This document shows positions 45,619 through 54,289 of a stretch of 64,000 bases of DNA, in pieces. The position numbers were made by a program, and so were the translations under genes. The DNA is taken from NCBI GenBank assembly GCA_027459625.1, contig DAIDHP010000012.1, positions 24,068 to 88,067 on the forward strand, written 5' to 3'. The notes beneath the pieces are model-generated. The model did no database searches. It was not told where the DNA came from and saw nothing but the letters and a program-made list of their open reading frames with translations. Source of the DNA: Chthonomonadales bacterium (lineage in GTDB: Bacteria; Armatimonadota; Chthonomonadetes; Chthonomonadales; CAJBBX01). Within the stretch, counting starts at the first letter, position 1. Every line of letters starts with the position of its first letter.

Positions 45619-46806
45619 CTACGTTTCAAACAACCTTTTCACCATCCGATTGCCTATCAAGTCGGTGTAAATCTTAAAATTCCCGCTCTCCTTTCGATAG
45701 CGTCCCGCCACGATGGCGGGGTGAATACGGAGTTTTGAGGCGAAGGCCATGATGTCTTTCTTGGACGGAATATGATTTTTACCCAATTTCAGCCAGACGG
45801 ATTCCGGGATCATCGCTTCGGAGGCTAATCGATCCGCATCAAGCTCCCTTTGGTCGTCACCGTTCGCATCCTCTTCATCTAGGAAATGCATGCTCACATC
45901 TCTTTTTAAGTGCAGCGCGATATGAGCCAGTTCATGGCATAGAGTGAACCAGAAATAGTCAAGGCGATCATAACGCAGCGTAAGCGCAAGTATGGGGGGA
46001 TTACCCTCCAAACGCATGGCGGCTCCGTCAAGCCGAGTGTGAGGCATATTCGGCTCGATCACCATGTGTATGCCTGATTTGGCTAGCATTTCCTTAGCAA
46101 GGAGAGGTCCGGTATCCAGCATGCTAAGTCTCGCCACATCGGTGATAAATTGCTGATTGATATTTTCCGGGATGTAGTGATCCACAATCTGTTTTTCCGC
46201 CAGATGCCACGCTCGCGATTCCCACGCCAACAGTGCGTTTTCATCAAAGGAATGCTGATCATCAACTCGCTGCCTCAGATGAACGGATACAGGCAGGATT
46301 GGAGCGAAATAGGGCGATAATATCTCTTCCGCTCTGTCCCTAAGTTCTCTGCTGGATTTGATCTCATCGCCAAACCATCGCCGCTTAACCATCTCTGCGA
46401 GCGGGAAATCCGCCCAATGAATGCAATCCGTGGAGCGGGAAACCGATTTTACAGGCGGCGAAAGAAGGACATCGGCGGGGATTCCCAATCCTTTATGCAG
46501 CTTTTGTATCATATTCAAGCTGAGCTGCCTTTTACCGTTTAGTATTTCGGACACCTTGCTCTTTGATCCGATATACGGGATGAGTTCCGCAGGTCTCATC
46601 TCAGGCTGTTCCATCCGAAAACGTATGGCGGAGATTGGGTCTGGCATGGATATTGGGTAATGATTATCCTCGTACGTCTCCACAAGATGAACCCAAAGCT
46701 CAAGCTGTTCAGTTTCAGGGCTGTTTGGACGGGCGGACATCAGCGCATCCACCTGCGCCAAAGCGTTTTCATATTCCGATTCGGTTTTTATAAGTTTGGG
46801 TGTCAT
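45619..46806 (-). CDS. HTH-ImmA/IrrE (HigA-like) metallopeptidase regulator
   Basis: A 395-residue cytosolic protein. Residues about 45-115 form a HigA/XRE-type helix-turn-helix domain (MRPAELIPYIGSKSKVSEILNGKRQLS). The C-terminal half is an ImmA/IrrE zinc peptidase with HELAHIALH (HExxH) and the third-ligand segment ELDADRLASEAMIP. Start at 46806. A longer frame upstream to 46863 covers an AT-rich spacer. Such proteins act as antitoxins or cleave repressors after damage. Placed between hsdR and hsdM, it may control the restriction genes or be an embedded addiction module; no toxin gene is seen. Confidence 0.85.
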   Translation of the reverse strand: MTPKLIKTESEYENALAQVDALMSARPNSPETEQLELWVHLVETYEDNHYPISMPDPISAIRFRMEQPEMRPAELIPYIGSKSKVSEILNGKRQLSLNMIQKLHKGLGIPADVLLSPPVKSVSRSTDCIHWADFPLAEMVKRRWFGDEIKSSRELRDRAEEILSPYFAPILPVSVHLRQRVDDQHSFDENALLAWESRAWHLAEKQIVDHYIPENINQQFITDVARLSMLDTGPLLAKEMLAKSGIHMVIEPNMPHTRLDGAAMRLEGNPPILALTLRYDRLDYFWFTLCHELAHIALHLKRDVSMHFLDEEDANGDDQRELDADRLASEAMIPESVWLKLGKNHIPSKKDIMAFASKLRIHPAIVAGRYRKESGNFKIYTDLIGNRMVKRLFET

Positions 46807-46894
46807 TAAATTTTCCCGTTGATTTTGAATTGGAAATGGGATGCGGCAAACCTTAATCCTCAATCACCAATCCTCAATCCACAATCCAACCGTT

Positions 46895-49441
46895 TCAATT
46901 CACAAACTGGTTCAGGGAAACGTAATCCTTGACGTACTCGGGAACAAGCCGGCGATATTTTGCGGGCACGGCTTTGTAATCCCGTGCTGAGAATACGGGA
47001 TTGGTCGCCAGATCGGTATACTGCTTGGACTCTATGATATGCCGCACCTCGTCATTCGTGATGTACGCCTTGAAATAATGCTTGATCGCCGGAATGGAGG
47101 CGGGTTCCTCCGGTTTGCTGTCGGCGACGAACTTGGCGAACTCCTCTTCCAGCAGTTCATCCTTCGTTTTGAAATGCGGAATCAAACCGAATATCTTCTC
47201 CAGTATCTCGCGAAGGGTGATTCGGCGATCCACCGCCGTCGCTTTTCGAAGTTTATTGATGTCGTAATACTCCTCGGGTTTGTTGAAAACCTCCTTGTTC
47301 ACATAGTCCACCACTCGATCCCACTGACCCGCCTCCACCGCAGAGACTATCTCCGGGTCCCCCTTCACCGTATCCTCGAAACGCTCGAAGAACATCCGGT
47401 CAATCTTCATGCCTATGTTTCCGATGGCTACCTCCTTAACCGTTGTCAGCATGTCTGGTCCCGGATAATAGTATTCGCCTTCGATTGGGGTTGGTTGCGC
47501 CCCGCCATCACGTCCATTACGGGATACGGATATTGGTGGGAGCTTGAGAACCTCATCGTAATTAAATTCGGTCTCAAAATATTCGCAATTGGCGAAGAAA
47601 TCAAAGAGCTTGAAGGATGTTTTGTCAGGATTAGGGTTGTCTCCTATGATGGTCTTATCGAAAAGCTCGTTCGGGAAGTGATGTTTGCGTGTACCTCTCC
47701 CTTTAATTTGGATGAAATCGGTGGGCGAGAAGATTGGGCGGAAAAGACCAATGTTGAGGATATCCGTGCAATCGTATCCGGTGGTCATCATTCCGACCGT
47801 GACGCAGACCCTTGCATGGCTCGTTTTATACGCAGAGTTGAAGTTTCCGGAACCGAGCAGATTATTATTGGCGAATTGCACCGTGAGCTGCTGCGCATCT
47901 TGGATTTGCGAGGTTACCTGCACGGCGAAGTCTGAGTGATACTTGCCCGGAAACATGCGATTTGCATGCTGATTAAATATCTGCGTTAGTTTGGCGGCGT
48001 GATTTTGGCTGACTGCAAAGACGATGGACTTTCCAATCTCTCCGCTGATCGGATCGCGAAGGGCACTGTCCAGAAAGGTTTTGCAAAAGAGATGGTTGGT
48101 GGCGTCGGAAAAGAAACGCTTCTCGAATTCGCGCTGATTGTACGCATCCTTATGATCCTCGCCATCTTCATCGGTGAATGATACAATGAAGCCCTGTTCC
48201 GAAAGCAATTTTGCGGTTATGTCCGTGCGCGCATCCACGACGGTGGGATTTATTAGGTATCCGTCATTAACCCCGTCTATAAGAGAGTAACGAAAGGTGG
48301 GCTGGCCGCTCTCGCAGCCAAAAGTGCGGTAGGTGTCAAGCAACTGTCGGCGTTCCGTCGCGCGGGGATCGTTCGTTACGGCGTTTACAGGATTGAAACG
48401 CTTGAGATAATCCTTGGGCGTGGCGGTAAGACCTAGCTTGTACCCTACGAAATAGTCGAAAACCGCTCTTGCATTGCCTCCGATGGAACGATGTGCTTCA
48501 TCGGAGATGATCAGATCGAAATCCGTCGGGGAGAAGAGCGCTTGGTATTTATTATTGAAAAGAAGCGATTGGACCGTAGTCACAACGATTTCCGCTCGAC
48601 GCCAATCGTCACGATTCTCCTTGTAGATGACGGAGGTATAATCAGCCGACAACAATTCCGTGAAGGCTTTCTTCGCCTGCTCCTCAAGTTCAAGGCGATC
48701 CACGAGGAAGAGTGCACGGCGGGCGTTGCCGGTTCTAAGGAAAAGCTTGATTATCGCCGCGGCGATCAACGTTTTACCGGTGCCTGTCGCCATTTCGAAA
48801 AGATAGCGATCCCTGCCATCCTCCGCCGCCTTCTGCAATGAATGAATCGCTTTGAGTTGATAAGGGCGAAGTAAACGGAGTTTATTGGTCAAAAGATAGA
48901 CGGGACGTTCCTTCTCGATCCCCCAACCCGCCTCCGAACTGTAGGAAGGACGTTGGGTGAGAACGATGTAATCCTCTTCGACTCGCTCCGAAACAAGCCT
49001 TCGGGGATTTGGTGCGACTTTTTGGTATTCACTTACGGACGCATGTGTTGGAAACGAGGTGATGAGATACGGGTTACCGCGCTCCAAGTCCCAGAAATAG
49101 TGCAGGTTGCCATTGGAAAGGATAACAAACCTGCATTTCATGGACTTTGCGTATTTGCGCGCCTGCTCTTTGCCGGAGAGAGGATTTCTCGCCTCCGATT
49201 TCGCTTCAAGAACGATGAGCGGGAAGCCCTTTTCATCCAGCAACAGGAAATCTATGAAGCCCTTCTCATATCGTTCGAAATCATCGCCGAGGGTGTCGAT
49301 ATCATGGCGCTTAAGGGTTACTTGGGGTTCCAAACGGATATTCGCCGGCCTGTTCCCTTCGGGAAAGAATCTCCAACCCGCCGATTCCAGCATCTTATTG
49401 ATTTTAATCCGCGCCGTGGCTTCCTTGTTCGCCAATTGCAA
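46895..49441 (-). CDS. hsdR: Type I restriction endonuclease subunit R
   Basis: An 848-residue ATP-dependent translocase and nuclease. N-terminal PD-(D/E)xK nuclease: FIDFLLLDEKGFPLIVLEAKS (Asp, then E-x-K). SF2 helicase: Walker A ATGTGKTLIAAAI, Walker B ISDEAHRS, TATP in LGLTATPKDY, and motif VI-like KGRGTRKH. The C-terminal region (about 640-848) resembles EcoEI-type R subunits. The start is TTG at 49441, or the TTG 6 nt later (49435), which sits 7 nt after GGGAG. It is intact here, whereas its methylase is frameshifted. If that were real, host DNA might be unprotected, which argues for sequence error or an inactive complex (HsdR needs M and S). Confidence 0.95.
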   Translation of the reverse strand: MQLANKEATARIKINKMLESAGWRFFPEGNRPANIRLEPQVTLKRHDIDTLGDDFERYEKGFIDFLLLDEKGFPLIVLEAKSEARNPLSGKEQARKYAKSMKCRFVILSNGNLHYFWDLERGNPYLITSFPTHASVSEYQKVAPNPRRLVSERVEEDYIVLTQRPSYSSEAGWGIEKERPVYLLTNKLRLLRPYQLKAIHSLQKAAEDGRDRYLFEMATGTGKTLIAAAIIKLFLRTGNARRALFLVDRLELEEQAKKAFTELLSADYTSVIYKENRDDWRRAEIVVTTVQSLLFNNKYQALFSPTDFDLIISDEAHRSIGGNARAVFDYFVGYKLGLTATPKDYLKRFNPVNAVTNDPRATERRQLLDTYRTFGCESGQPTFRYSLIDGVNDGYLINPTVVDARTDITAKLLSEQGFIVSFTDEDGEDHKDAYNQREFEKRFFSDATNHLFCKTFLDSALRDPISGEIGKSIVFAVSQNHAAKLTQIFNQHANRMFPGKYHSDFAVQVTSQIQDAQQLTVQFANNNLLGSGNFNSAYKTSHARVCVTVGMMTTGYDCTDILNIGLFRPIFSPTDFIQIKGRGTRKHHFPNELFDKTIIGDNPNPDKTSFKLFDFFANCEYFETEFNYDEVLKLPPISVSRNGRDGGAQPTPIEGEYYYPGPDMLTTVKEVAIGNIGMKIDRMFFERFEDTVKGDPEIVSAVEAGQWDRVVDYVNKEVFNKPEEYYDINKLRKATAVDRRITLREILEKIFGLIPHFKTKDELLEEEFAKFVADSKPEEPASIPAIKHYFKAYITNDEVRHIIESKQYTDLATNPVFSARDYKAVPAKYRRLVPEYVKDYVSLNQFVN

Positions 49442-49881
49442 ACTCCCTTATAGTGTAAAAGATCGGATATCCAACGAAACCGTCGCCTATGGACTGAACT
49501 CATTTTCGCGTTATTTTTTAGAAGTATACCGTACTGTTTATTGCGAAATTCGCCTCTCGTCTATATTTCCACGCATGAGATAAGCGATATCAGCCTCGTT
49601 TTCCGAAAATAGCAATTACCATGTCCACGGAAGGTTATTGAATTTGACATTCCCCCATATATGCACCTGAGTATTATTCACTTAACGGCATATCCTCGGG
49701 TATCATTCTTTGAAATGAAACGAGAGCGAGATCCACGTTCACACGGGTCATAGCGCGGTCAAGCCGCTGAATCAATGAGTCTGATTTGATGTTTGCATTC
49801 ACCTTGCGGATTTTCAATCAAGGGAACCCCAAGCGACCAGTTCACTTCAATTTTATTGTTAAGCAAAAGGAAGGGCGTATC
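49442..49881. other. Divergent intergenic region between hsdR and the GH127 gene
   Basis: About 440 nt holding promoters for both directions. No repeat, tRNA or structured RNA is recognised. A frame extension of the GH127 gene back to 49786 has no ribosome site. Confidence 0.5.
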
Positions 49882-51756
49882 ATGTGCGACACGAGTACCA
49901 TCAAGCCTTTAAATTCACCATTGAAATCCGTGCCGTTCACCAATATTCGGATACAGGACCGTTTCTGGGCCCCGAAAATCAAGATAAACCGGGAGGTGTC
50001 CATCCCTATCAGTTTTGAACAACTCGAAAAATCGAACACCCTACGCAACTTCGAGTTGGCGGCTCAAGGCAAGCATGAAGGGTATAGCGAACCTCTATTC
50101 CGTGATTCCGACCTCTACAAAGCAATCGAGGCTGCGGCGTATTCGCTCTCCACTGACCCCGACGAGGATATGGAGTCGAAAGTGGATGAGATCATAGAGA
50201 AAATCGCCGCCGCGCAGATGCTGGATGGATATCTCGACACCTATTTTCAAGTGCTTCATCCCAATAAACGCTGGACCAACCTTCGCGACGCACATGAACT
50301 CTACTGCGCCGGTCACCTTTTCGAATCCGCCATTGCGTACTACAAGGCGACCGGCAAGCGAAAGTTGCTGGATGTGGCGATAAAGCTGGCGGATCATATC
50401 GAACTCACCTTTGGCATGGAAGAAGACAAGAGGATGGGATATCCCGGTCACCCGGAAATCGAACTGGCGCTGATCAAGCTATGGCAGGTCACAGGAGAGA
50501 AAAGGTATTTCGATCTATCTAGGTTTTTCGTTGAAAACCGTGGCTCCAAGTTTTTCGCGACGGAACACAACACCCCGTTGGAAGCATACGATGGAACCTA
50601 CTGGCAGGATGACGTGCCCATTCGAGACCACAACGAGATAAAAGGGCATGCGGTGAGAGCCGCCTATTTGATGGCGGGTGTAACGGATATCGTTGCGGAA
50701 ACTCGCGACTGCGGACTGTTGGACATGATGGCAAGGGTGTGGGATAACACCACTTTGAAACGATTGTACGTGACCGGAGGCATTGGGCCTTCCGCTCATA
50801 ACGAGGGGTTCACCACCGATTACGATCTTCCCAACCGCACCGCCTATCAGGAGACGTGCGCTTCAGTGGCGTTAATGATGTGGGGGCATAGGCTGAACCT
50901 GCTGACTGGGGATTCCCAATATTACGATGCCGTTGAACGGGCGCTCTTCAATGGATTTTTAGCCGGAGTTTCAAAGGATGGCGCTCTCTTCTTCTACGAC
51001 AACCCGTTGTCAAGCTATGGAAACCACCATCGAAGCGAATGGTTCGGTTGCGCCTGCTGTCCGCCGAATGTTACGCGCACGTTGGCGTCGCTTGGGGAAT
51101 ATCTCTATGCGGTTGGCAAAAACGCGATCTATGTGAACCTCTATGTGCAGGGATCGGCGGATGTGGAGATGAATGATACCAACGTCCGTCTCGATGTGGA
51201 GACAGCGTATCCTTGGGAGGGGAATGTGACCATCACCGTTCACCCCGCGAACGCCGGAGAGTTTAGTTTGATGCTACGAGTGCCCGGATGGAGCAAGAAG
51301 ACTGAAATTAAGATCAACAGCACGTCTGTCAATCCGGAAAGGGACAAAGGATACCTGATTTTGAACCGTAACTGGCGGGAAGGCGACAAGGTGGAATTAA
51401 CTTTGGATATGCCGGTTATTCGACTGGAAGCGAATCCGCTCGTGCTGGAGGATGCGGGAAGGTTGGCGACGCAAAGAGGACCGCTCATTTATTGCATGGA
51501 GGCTTGCGATCAGACGGTTCCAACGGGAAGCGTGATTTTGCCGGAGAACGCGGATATCAAGCCGATCCCCGGTCCGGAAGGATTGGAGGATGTGGTGGCA
51601 CTGCGTGGGAGCGGCCTTACTATCCAAACGGGGAAATGGGATAACGTCCTGTATCGCCCGGTGACTCCTCCTGCAAGGGTGCAGGTGACCCTTATTCCTT
51701 ATTACGCATGGGATAATCGCAAGCCCGGGGCGATGTTTGTGTGGTTGCCTCGGTAG
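49882..51756 (+). CDS. GH127 beta-L-arabinofuranosidase (HypBA1-like)
   Basis: A 624-residue cytosolic enzyme without signal peptide. ATG at 49882 has GGAAGG 7 nt upstream. It opens with the family pattern VPFTNIRIQDRFWAPKIKIN. The catalytic zinc-thiolate site is visible: Glu324 and Cys326 in YQETCAS, and Cys390, Cys392 and Cys393 in GCACCPPN, matching the Glu/Cys/Cys/Cys set known from Bifidobacterium HypBA1. C-terminal beta domains follow. Length is close to HypBA1 (about 658). It probably trims beta-L-arabinofuranosyl oligomers after import, complementing the secreted DUF1680 protein at 3.4 kb. Confidence 0.92.
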   Translation: MCDTSTIKPLNSPLKSVPFTNIRIQDRFWAPKIKINREVSIPISFEQLEKSNTLRNFELAAQGKHEGYSEPLFRDSDLYKAIEAAAYSLSTDPDEDMESKVDEIIEKIAAAQMLDGYLDTYFQVLHPNKRWTNLRDAHELYCAGHLFESAIAYYKATGKRKLLDVAIKLADHIELTFGMEEDKRMGYPGHPEIELALIKLWQVTGEKRYFDLSRFFVENRGSKFFATEHNTPLEAYDGTYWQDDVPIRDHNEIKGHAVRAAYLMAGVTDIVAETRDCGLLDMMARVWDNTTLKRLYVTGGIGPSAHNEGFTTDYDLPNRTAYQETCASVALMMWGHRLNLLTGDSQYYDAVERALFNGFLAGVSKDGALFFYDNPLSSYGNHHRSEWFGCACCPPNVTRTLASLGEYLYAVGKNAIYVNLYVQGSADVEMNDTNVRLDVETAYPWEGNVTITVHPANAGEFSLMLRVPGWSKKTEIKINSTSVNPERDKGYLILNRNWREGDKVELTLDMPVIRLEANPLVLEDAGRLATQRGPLIYCMEACDQTVPTGSVILPENADIKPIPGPEGLEDVVALRGSGLTIQTGKWDNVLYRPVTPPARVQVTLIPYYAWDNRKPGAMFVWLPR

Positions 51757-51879
51757 GCGCGGTGTTACGCTCCAGCCAAATATATCCGGCTTTTATTCCA
51801 AGTTCGTATATCCGAAAGGATATACCGAGGAAAACTATAAGTGATAGCGGGAGTTTTCCATTTAAGTTTGAAAAACAGG

Positions 51880-51908
51880 TTGATTTCCCGCTATTGATGT
51901 GATACAAT
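51880..51908 (+). promoter_or_regulatory. metK promoter
   Basis: TTGATT (51880-51885), 17-nt spacer, TACAAT (51903-51908). The transcript would start a few nt before the SAM riboswitch P1 stem at 51929. Confidence 0.7.
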
Positions 51909-51928
51909 AAATAGCCGTACAAAAAAAC

Positions 51929-52091
51929 CTTATCAAGAGTGGCGGAGGGACCGGCCCTTTGATGCCACAACAACCACCCCGACAGCCGACGGGGCAGGTG
52001 CTAATTCCGGGCCCGCATGGGGCGAGATAAGAGTGCGATGGCAATTACCCAAACGCCGAATTCAAGCCTCTTTCCCAGCGGAAAGGGGCTT
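51929..52091 (+). promoter_or_regulatory. SAM-I (S-box) riboswitch and terminator controlling metK
   Basis: P1 CTTATC (51929-51934) pairs with GATAAG (52026-52031). Between them lie the S-box signature AAGAGTGGCGGAGGGAC, GGCCCTTTGATGCC and AACAACC. Downstream a 12-bp stem (52064-52075 with 52080-52091, one G-U) followed by TTATATTTG forms the terminator. SAM binding should favour termination, shutting off metK when SAM is plentiful. Confidence 0.95.
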
Positions 52092-52159
52092 TATATTTGC
52101 CGTTTCCTTTGCTCCCGCGCTCGTTTGACATCTATTCGGCAGAAAGGATCATAGGTTTA

Positions 52160-53317
52160 ATGGCTGTACTTAATCTGTTCACTTCTGAAAGCGTCACCGA
52201 AGGACATCCGGACAAACTGGCGGATCAGATCAGTGACGCGGTATTGGATGAAATGCTTAAGCAGGACCCGCATTCTCATGTGGCTTTGGAGACATTCCTC
52301 ACACGGGGATTGGCGGTTGTTGGCGGTGAGGTTACCACGGAGGCGTATGTCGAGATCGCCGACGTGGTGCGTGCAACGATTAACGAGGTGGGCTATACCA
52401 GCACCGCTTACGGTTTTGACGGGGACACCACAGGAGTGATGCTCGCAATTCAGAAACAGTCCCCTGATATCAACCAAGGCGTGGAGCGTGGCTCCATTGA
52501 GACACAAGGTGCGGGGGATCAGGGAATGATGTTTGGATTCGCCTGTAACGAAACCGAGAACTTCATGCCTTTGCCAATCACCATGGCGCATCGTCTCACC
52601 GCGAAATACACCGAGGTGCGCAAAACCAATCCCAATCTAGGGTTCCGTCCCGATGGCAAGTCGCAAGTGACCATCGCCTACGACAAAGGCGTGCCTCAGT
52701 TTGTGGAAACCATAGTTTTCTCCGCACAGCACGACGAGTCCCTCTCTCAGTTGGATGTGGCGGACTTGGTAAGCAAATATGTAATCTCCCCGGTGATGCA
52801 GGAGTTCGCATCGTTCGACAAAGGGAATATTCATTACCATATCAATCCCACCGGAAAATTCGTTATCGGCGGCCCGCAAGGGGACACCGGCGTAACAGGG
52901 CGCAAGATCATCGTGGACACCTACGGCGGGTACGCCCGTCATGGCGGCGGGGCTTTCTCCGGTAAGGATCCCTCCAAGGTTGACCGATCCGCATCCTACA
53001 TGGCTCGTTACGTGGCTAAGAACGTGGTGGCGGCGGGGTTGGCGGATAAGTGCGAAATCCAACTCGCATATGCGATCGGCGTCGCTCAGCCGGTGAGCGT
53101 TTTCGTGGAGACATTCGGCACCAATAAAATTCCTAACGCCGAGATTTCCGAGCGGATACGCAAAGTCGTCGATTTGAGACCAGGCTTGATCATCAAGAAT
53201 CTCACCCTACTCGATGCAACAAAGATTAGTTATCGTCTCACCGCGAAGAACGGTCATTTTGGCAACCCGGTCTTTCCTTGGGAATCCACGGATCTCGTAC
53301 CGGAGTTGAAAGGGTAA
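52160..53317 (+). CDS. metK: S-adenosylmethionine synthetase
   Basis: Makes SAM from methionine and ATP, cofactor for the methyltransferases in this window. Seen: LFTSESVTEGHPDKLADQISD, GAGDQGMMFGFAC, GGPQGDTGVTGRKIIVDTYGG, and GAFSGKDPSKVDRSASY. 385 residues, full length. ATG at 52160 starts the conserved region; a frame extension to 52097 overlaps the riboswitch terminator and is not coding. Controlled by the SAM-I riboswitch upstream. Confidence 0.98.
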   Translation: MAVLNLFTSESVTEGHPDKLADQISDAVLDEMLKQDPHSHVALETFLTRGLAVVGGEVTTEAYVEIADVVRATINEVGYTSTAYGFDGDTTGVMLAIQKQSPDINQGVERGSIETQGAGDQGMMFGFACNETENFMPLPITMAHRLTAKYTEVRKTNPNLGFRPDGKSQVTIAYDKGVPQFVETIVFSAQHDESLSQLDVADLVSKYVISPVMQEFASFDKGNIHYHINPTGKFVIGGPQGDTGVTGRKIIVDTYGGYARHGGGAFSGKDPSKVDRSASYMARYVAKNVVAAGLADKCEIQLAYAIGVAQPVSVFVETFGTNKIPNAEISERIRKVVDLRPGLIIKNLTLLDATKISYRLTAKNGHFGNPVFPWESTDLVPELKG

Positions 53318-53357
53318 ATCCTTACCATAGCGAATACGAATCTGATAGTTGAAATTG

Positions 53358-53392
53358 AAGCCGCCATTCGATCTTGCATCGGAAGGCGGCTT
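53358..53392 (+). terminator. metK terminator
   Basis: AAGCCGCC (53358-53365) pairs with GGCGGCTT (53385-53392), with an inner TTCGAT/ATCGGA stem, followed by ATTTTC. Confidence 0.85.
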
Positions 53393-53471
53393 ATTTTCAA
53401 CTAAAACTATTTCATGCGCGGAATTTGCCATGAAAAAGTCGAGCAATGAACGGCGGGGGATTCTTCGGTCA

Positions 53472-53906
53472 TTATTTGCCCTCTTCGAGTATGGACAGAA
53501 CAGCTTCGGCAATATAGTGAGCCGCCTTTTTGTCATGCACCTTTACCCCAACTCGAGCCAATGCGATTGAATTCATCGATCTGACCCAATCCGGGGACCC
53601 TTTCCTGAGGTTCGCCAACGCCCCTTTGCCGTTGCATGGATTACCCGCCGCTAGGTCGAAGTCCTTACCCTTCGCTCCTTCAAGGCAATTGAGAACATGA
53701 TGAAGGTGCATCTGTATTGTCATAAGTGTCGTTGACGTTGCCGCAAGCTTCGCATGTACGATTGCGGTTTGGTAACAACTTGGGGGAGATTGTTTGGAAT
53801 GCGGCTTCGCAACTGCAAGCGCGGTCAGGCACAATGTGAGTGTCGCTGCAAAAGCCAGTTTCATGGTGAATGATTTGCAGCTATGAGATAGGTTCTGAGA
53901 AATCAT
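53472..53906 (-). CDS. Small secreted protein of unknown function
   Basis: A 144-residue exported protein. AAAGGAG lies 6 nt before the ATG at 53906. The signal peptide hydrophobic core is KLAFAATLTLCLTALAVAKP, after a longer than usual N-terminal stretch. An internal ATG at 53864 would start exactly at the core. The mature part is helical, with two conserved-looking stretches, HLHHVLNCLEGAKG and AAGNPCNGKGA, containing paired Cys residues that may form a disulfide, and His residues that could bind metal. I do not recognise a named domain. It is convergent with metK. Confidence 0.7.
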   Translation of the reverse strand: MISQNLSHSCKSFTMKLAFAATLTLCLTALAVAKPHSKQSPPSCYQTAIVHAKLAATSTTLMTIQMHLHHVLNCLEGAKGKDFDLAAGNPCNGKGALANLRKGSPDWVRSMNSIALARVGVKVHDKKAAHYIAEAVLSILEEGK

Positions 53907-54289
53907 GGTTTACTCCTTTGGTTAGTCCCCATTTCACGGAAGGATCGCTTTTCCGAGCCTTAACTTCTCGGAGATCTCTATGTGAACGTCGCTTAGCCTA
54001 TACGACTTTTCGTTGCCAAGTAGCTCCATTCCGCCTAAATGAATGTTTGACATCCGTAAAAATCCCAAGTATTCTGAAAAGTGTGCAAAATTCTTGCTAT
54101 CATGCTTTTGAGTATCCCTTTTTATGTTTGAATGACACCAAGGTTATGTTTTTTCTGTGGTATCCGGTACGGGGAAGGGACCAAGATGTGCGGTTCTTGC
54201 ATTGCGCGAAGACATTTTTAGATGGAAAACTGCCAGTCTTTTATGACGATCCTTAATCCTTACATTTGAACGGTTCAGGGAGTGACGGA
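53907..54289. other. Divergent intergenic region
   Basis: About 380 nt between the small secreted protein and the large membrane protein. No gene, known RNA motif or repeat is recognised. An open frame at 53870-54256 lacks a ribosome site. Confidence 0.45.

Noticed and set aside
47039..47935. 298-codon forward open frame opposite hsdR
   Set aside because: Antisense to helicase-domain coding sequence; no start signal.
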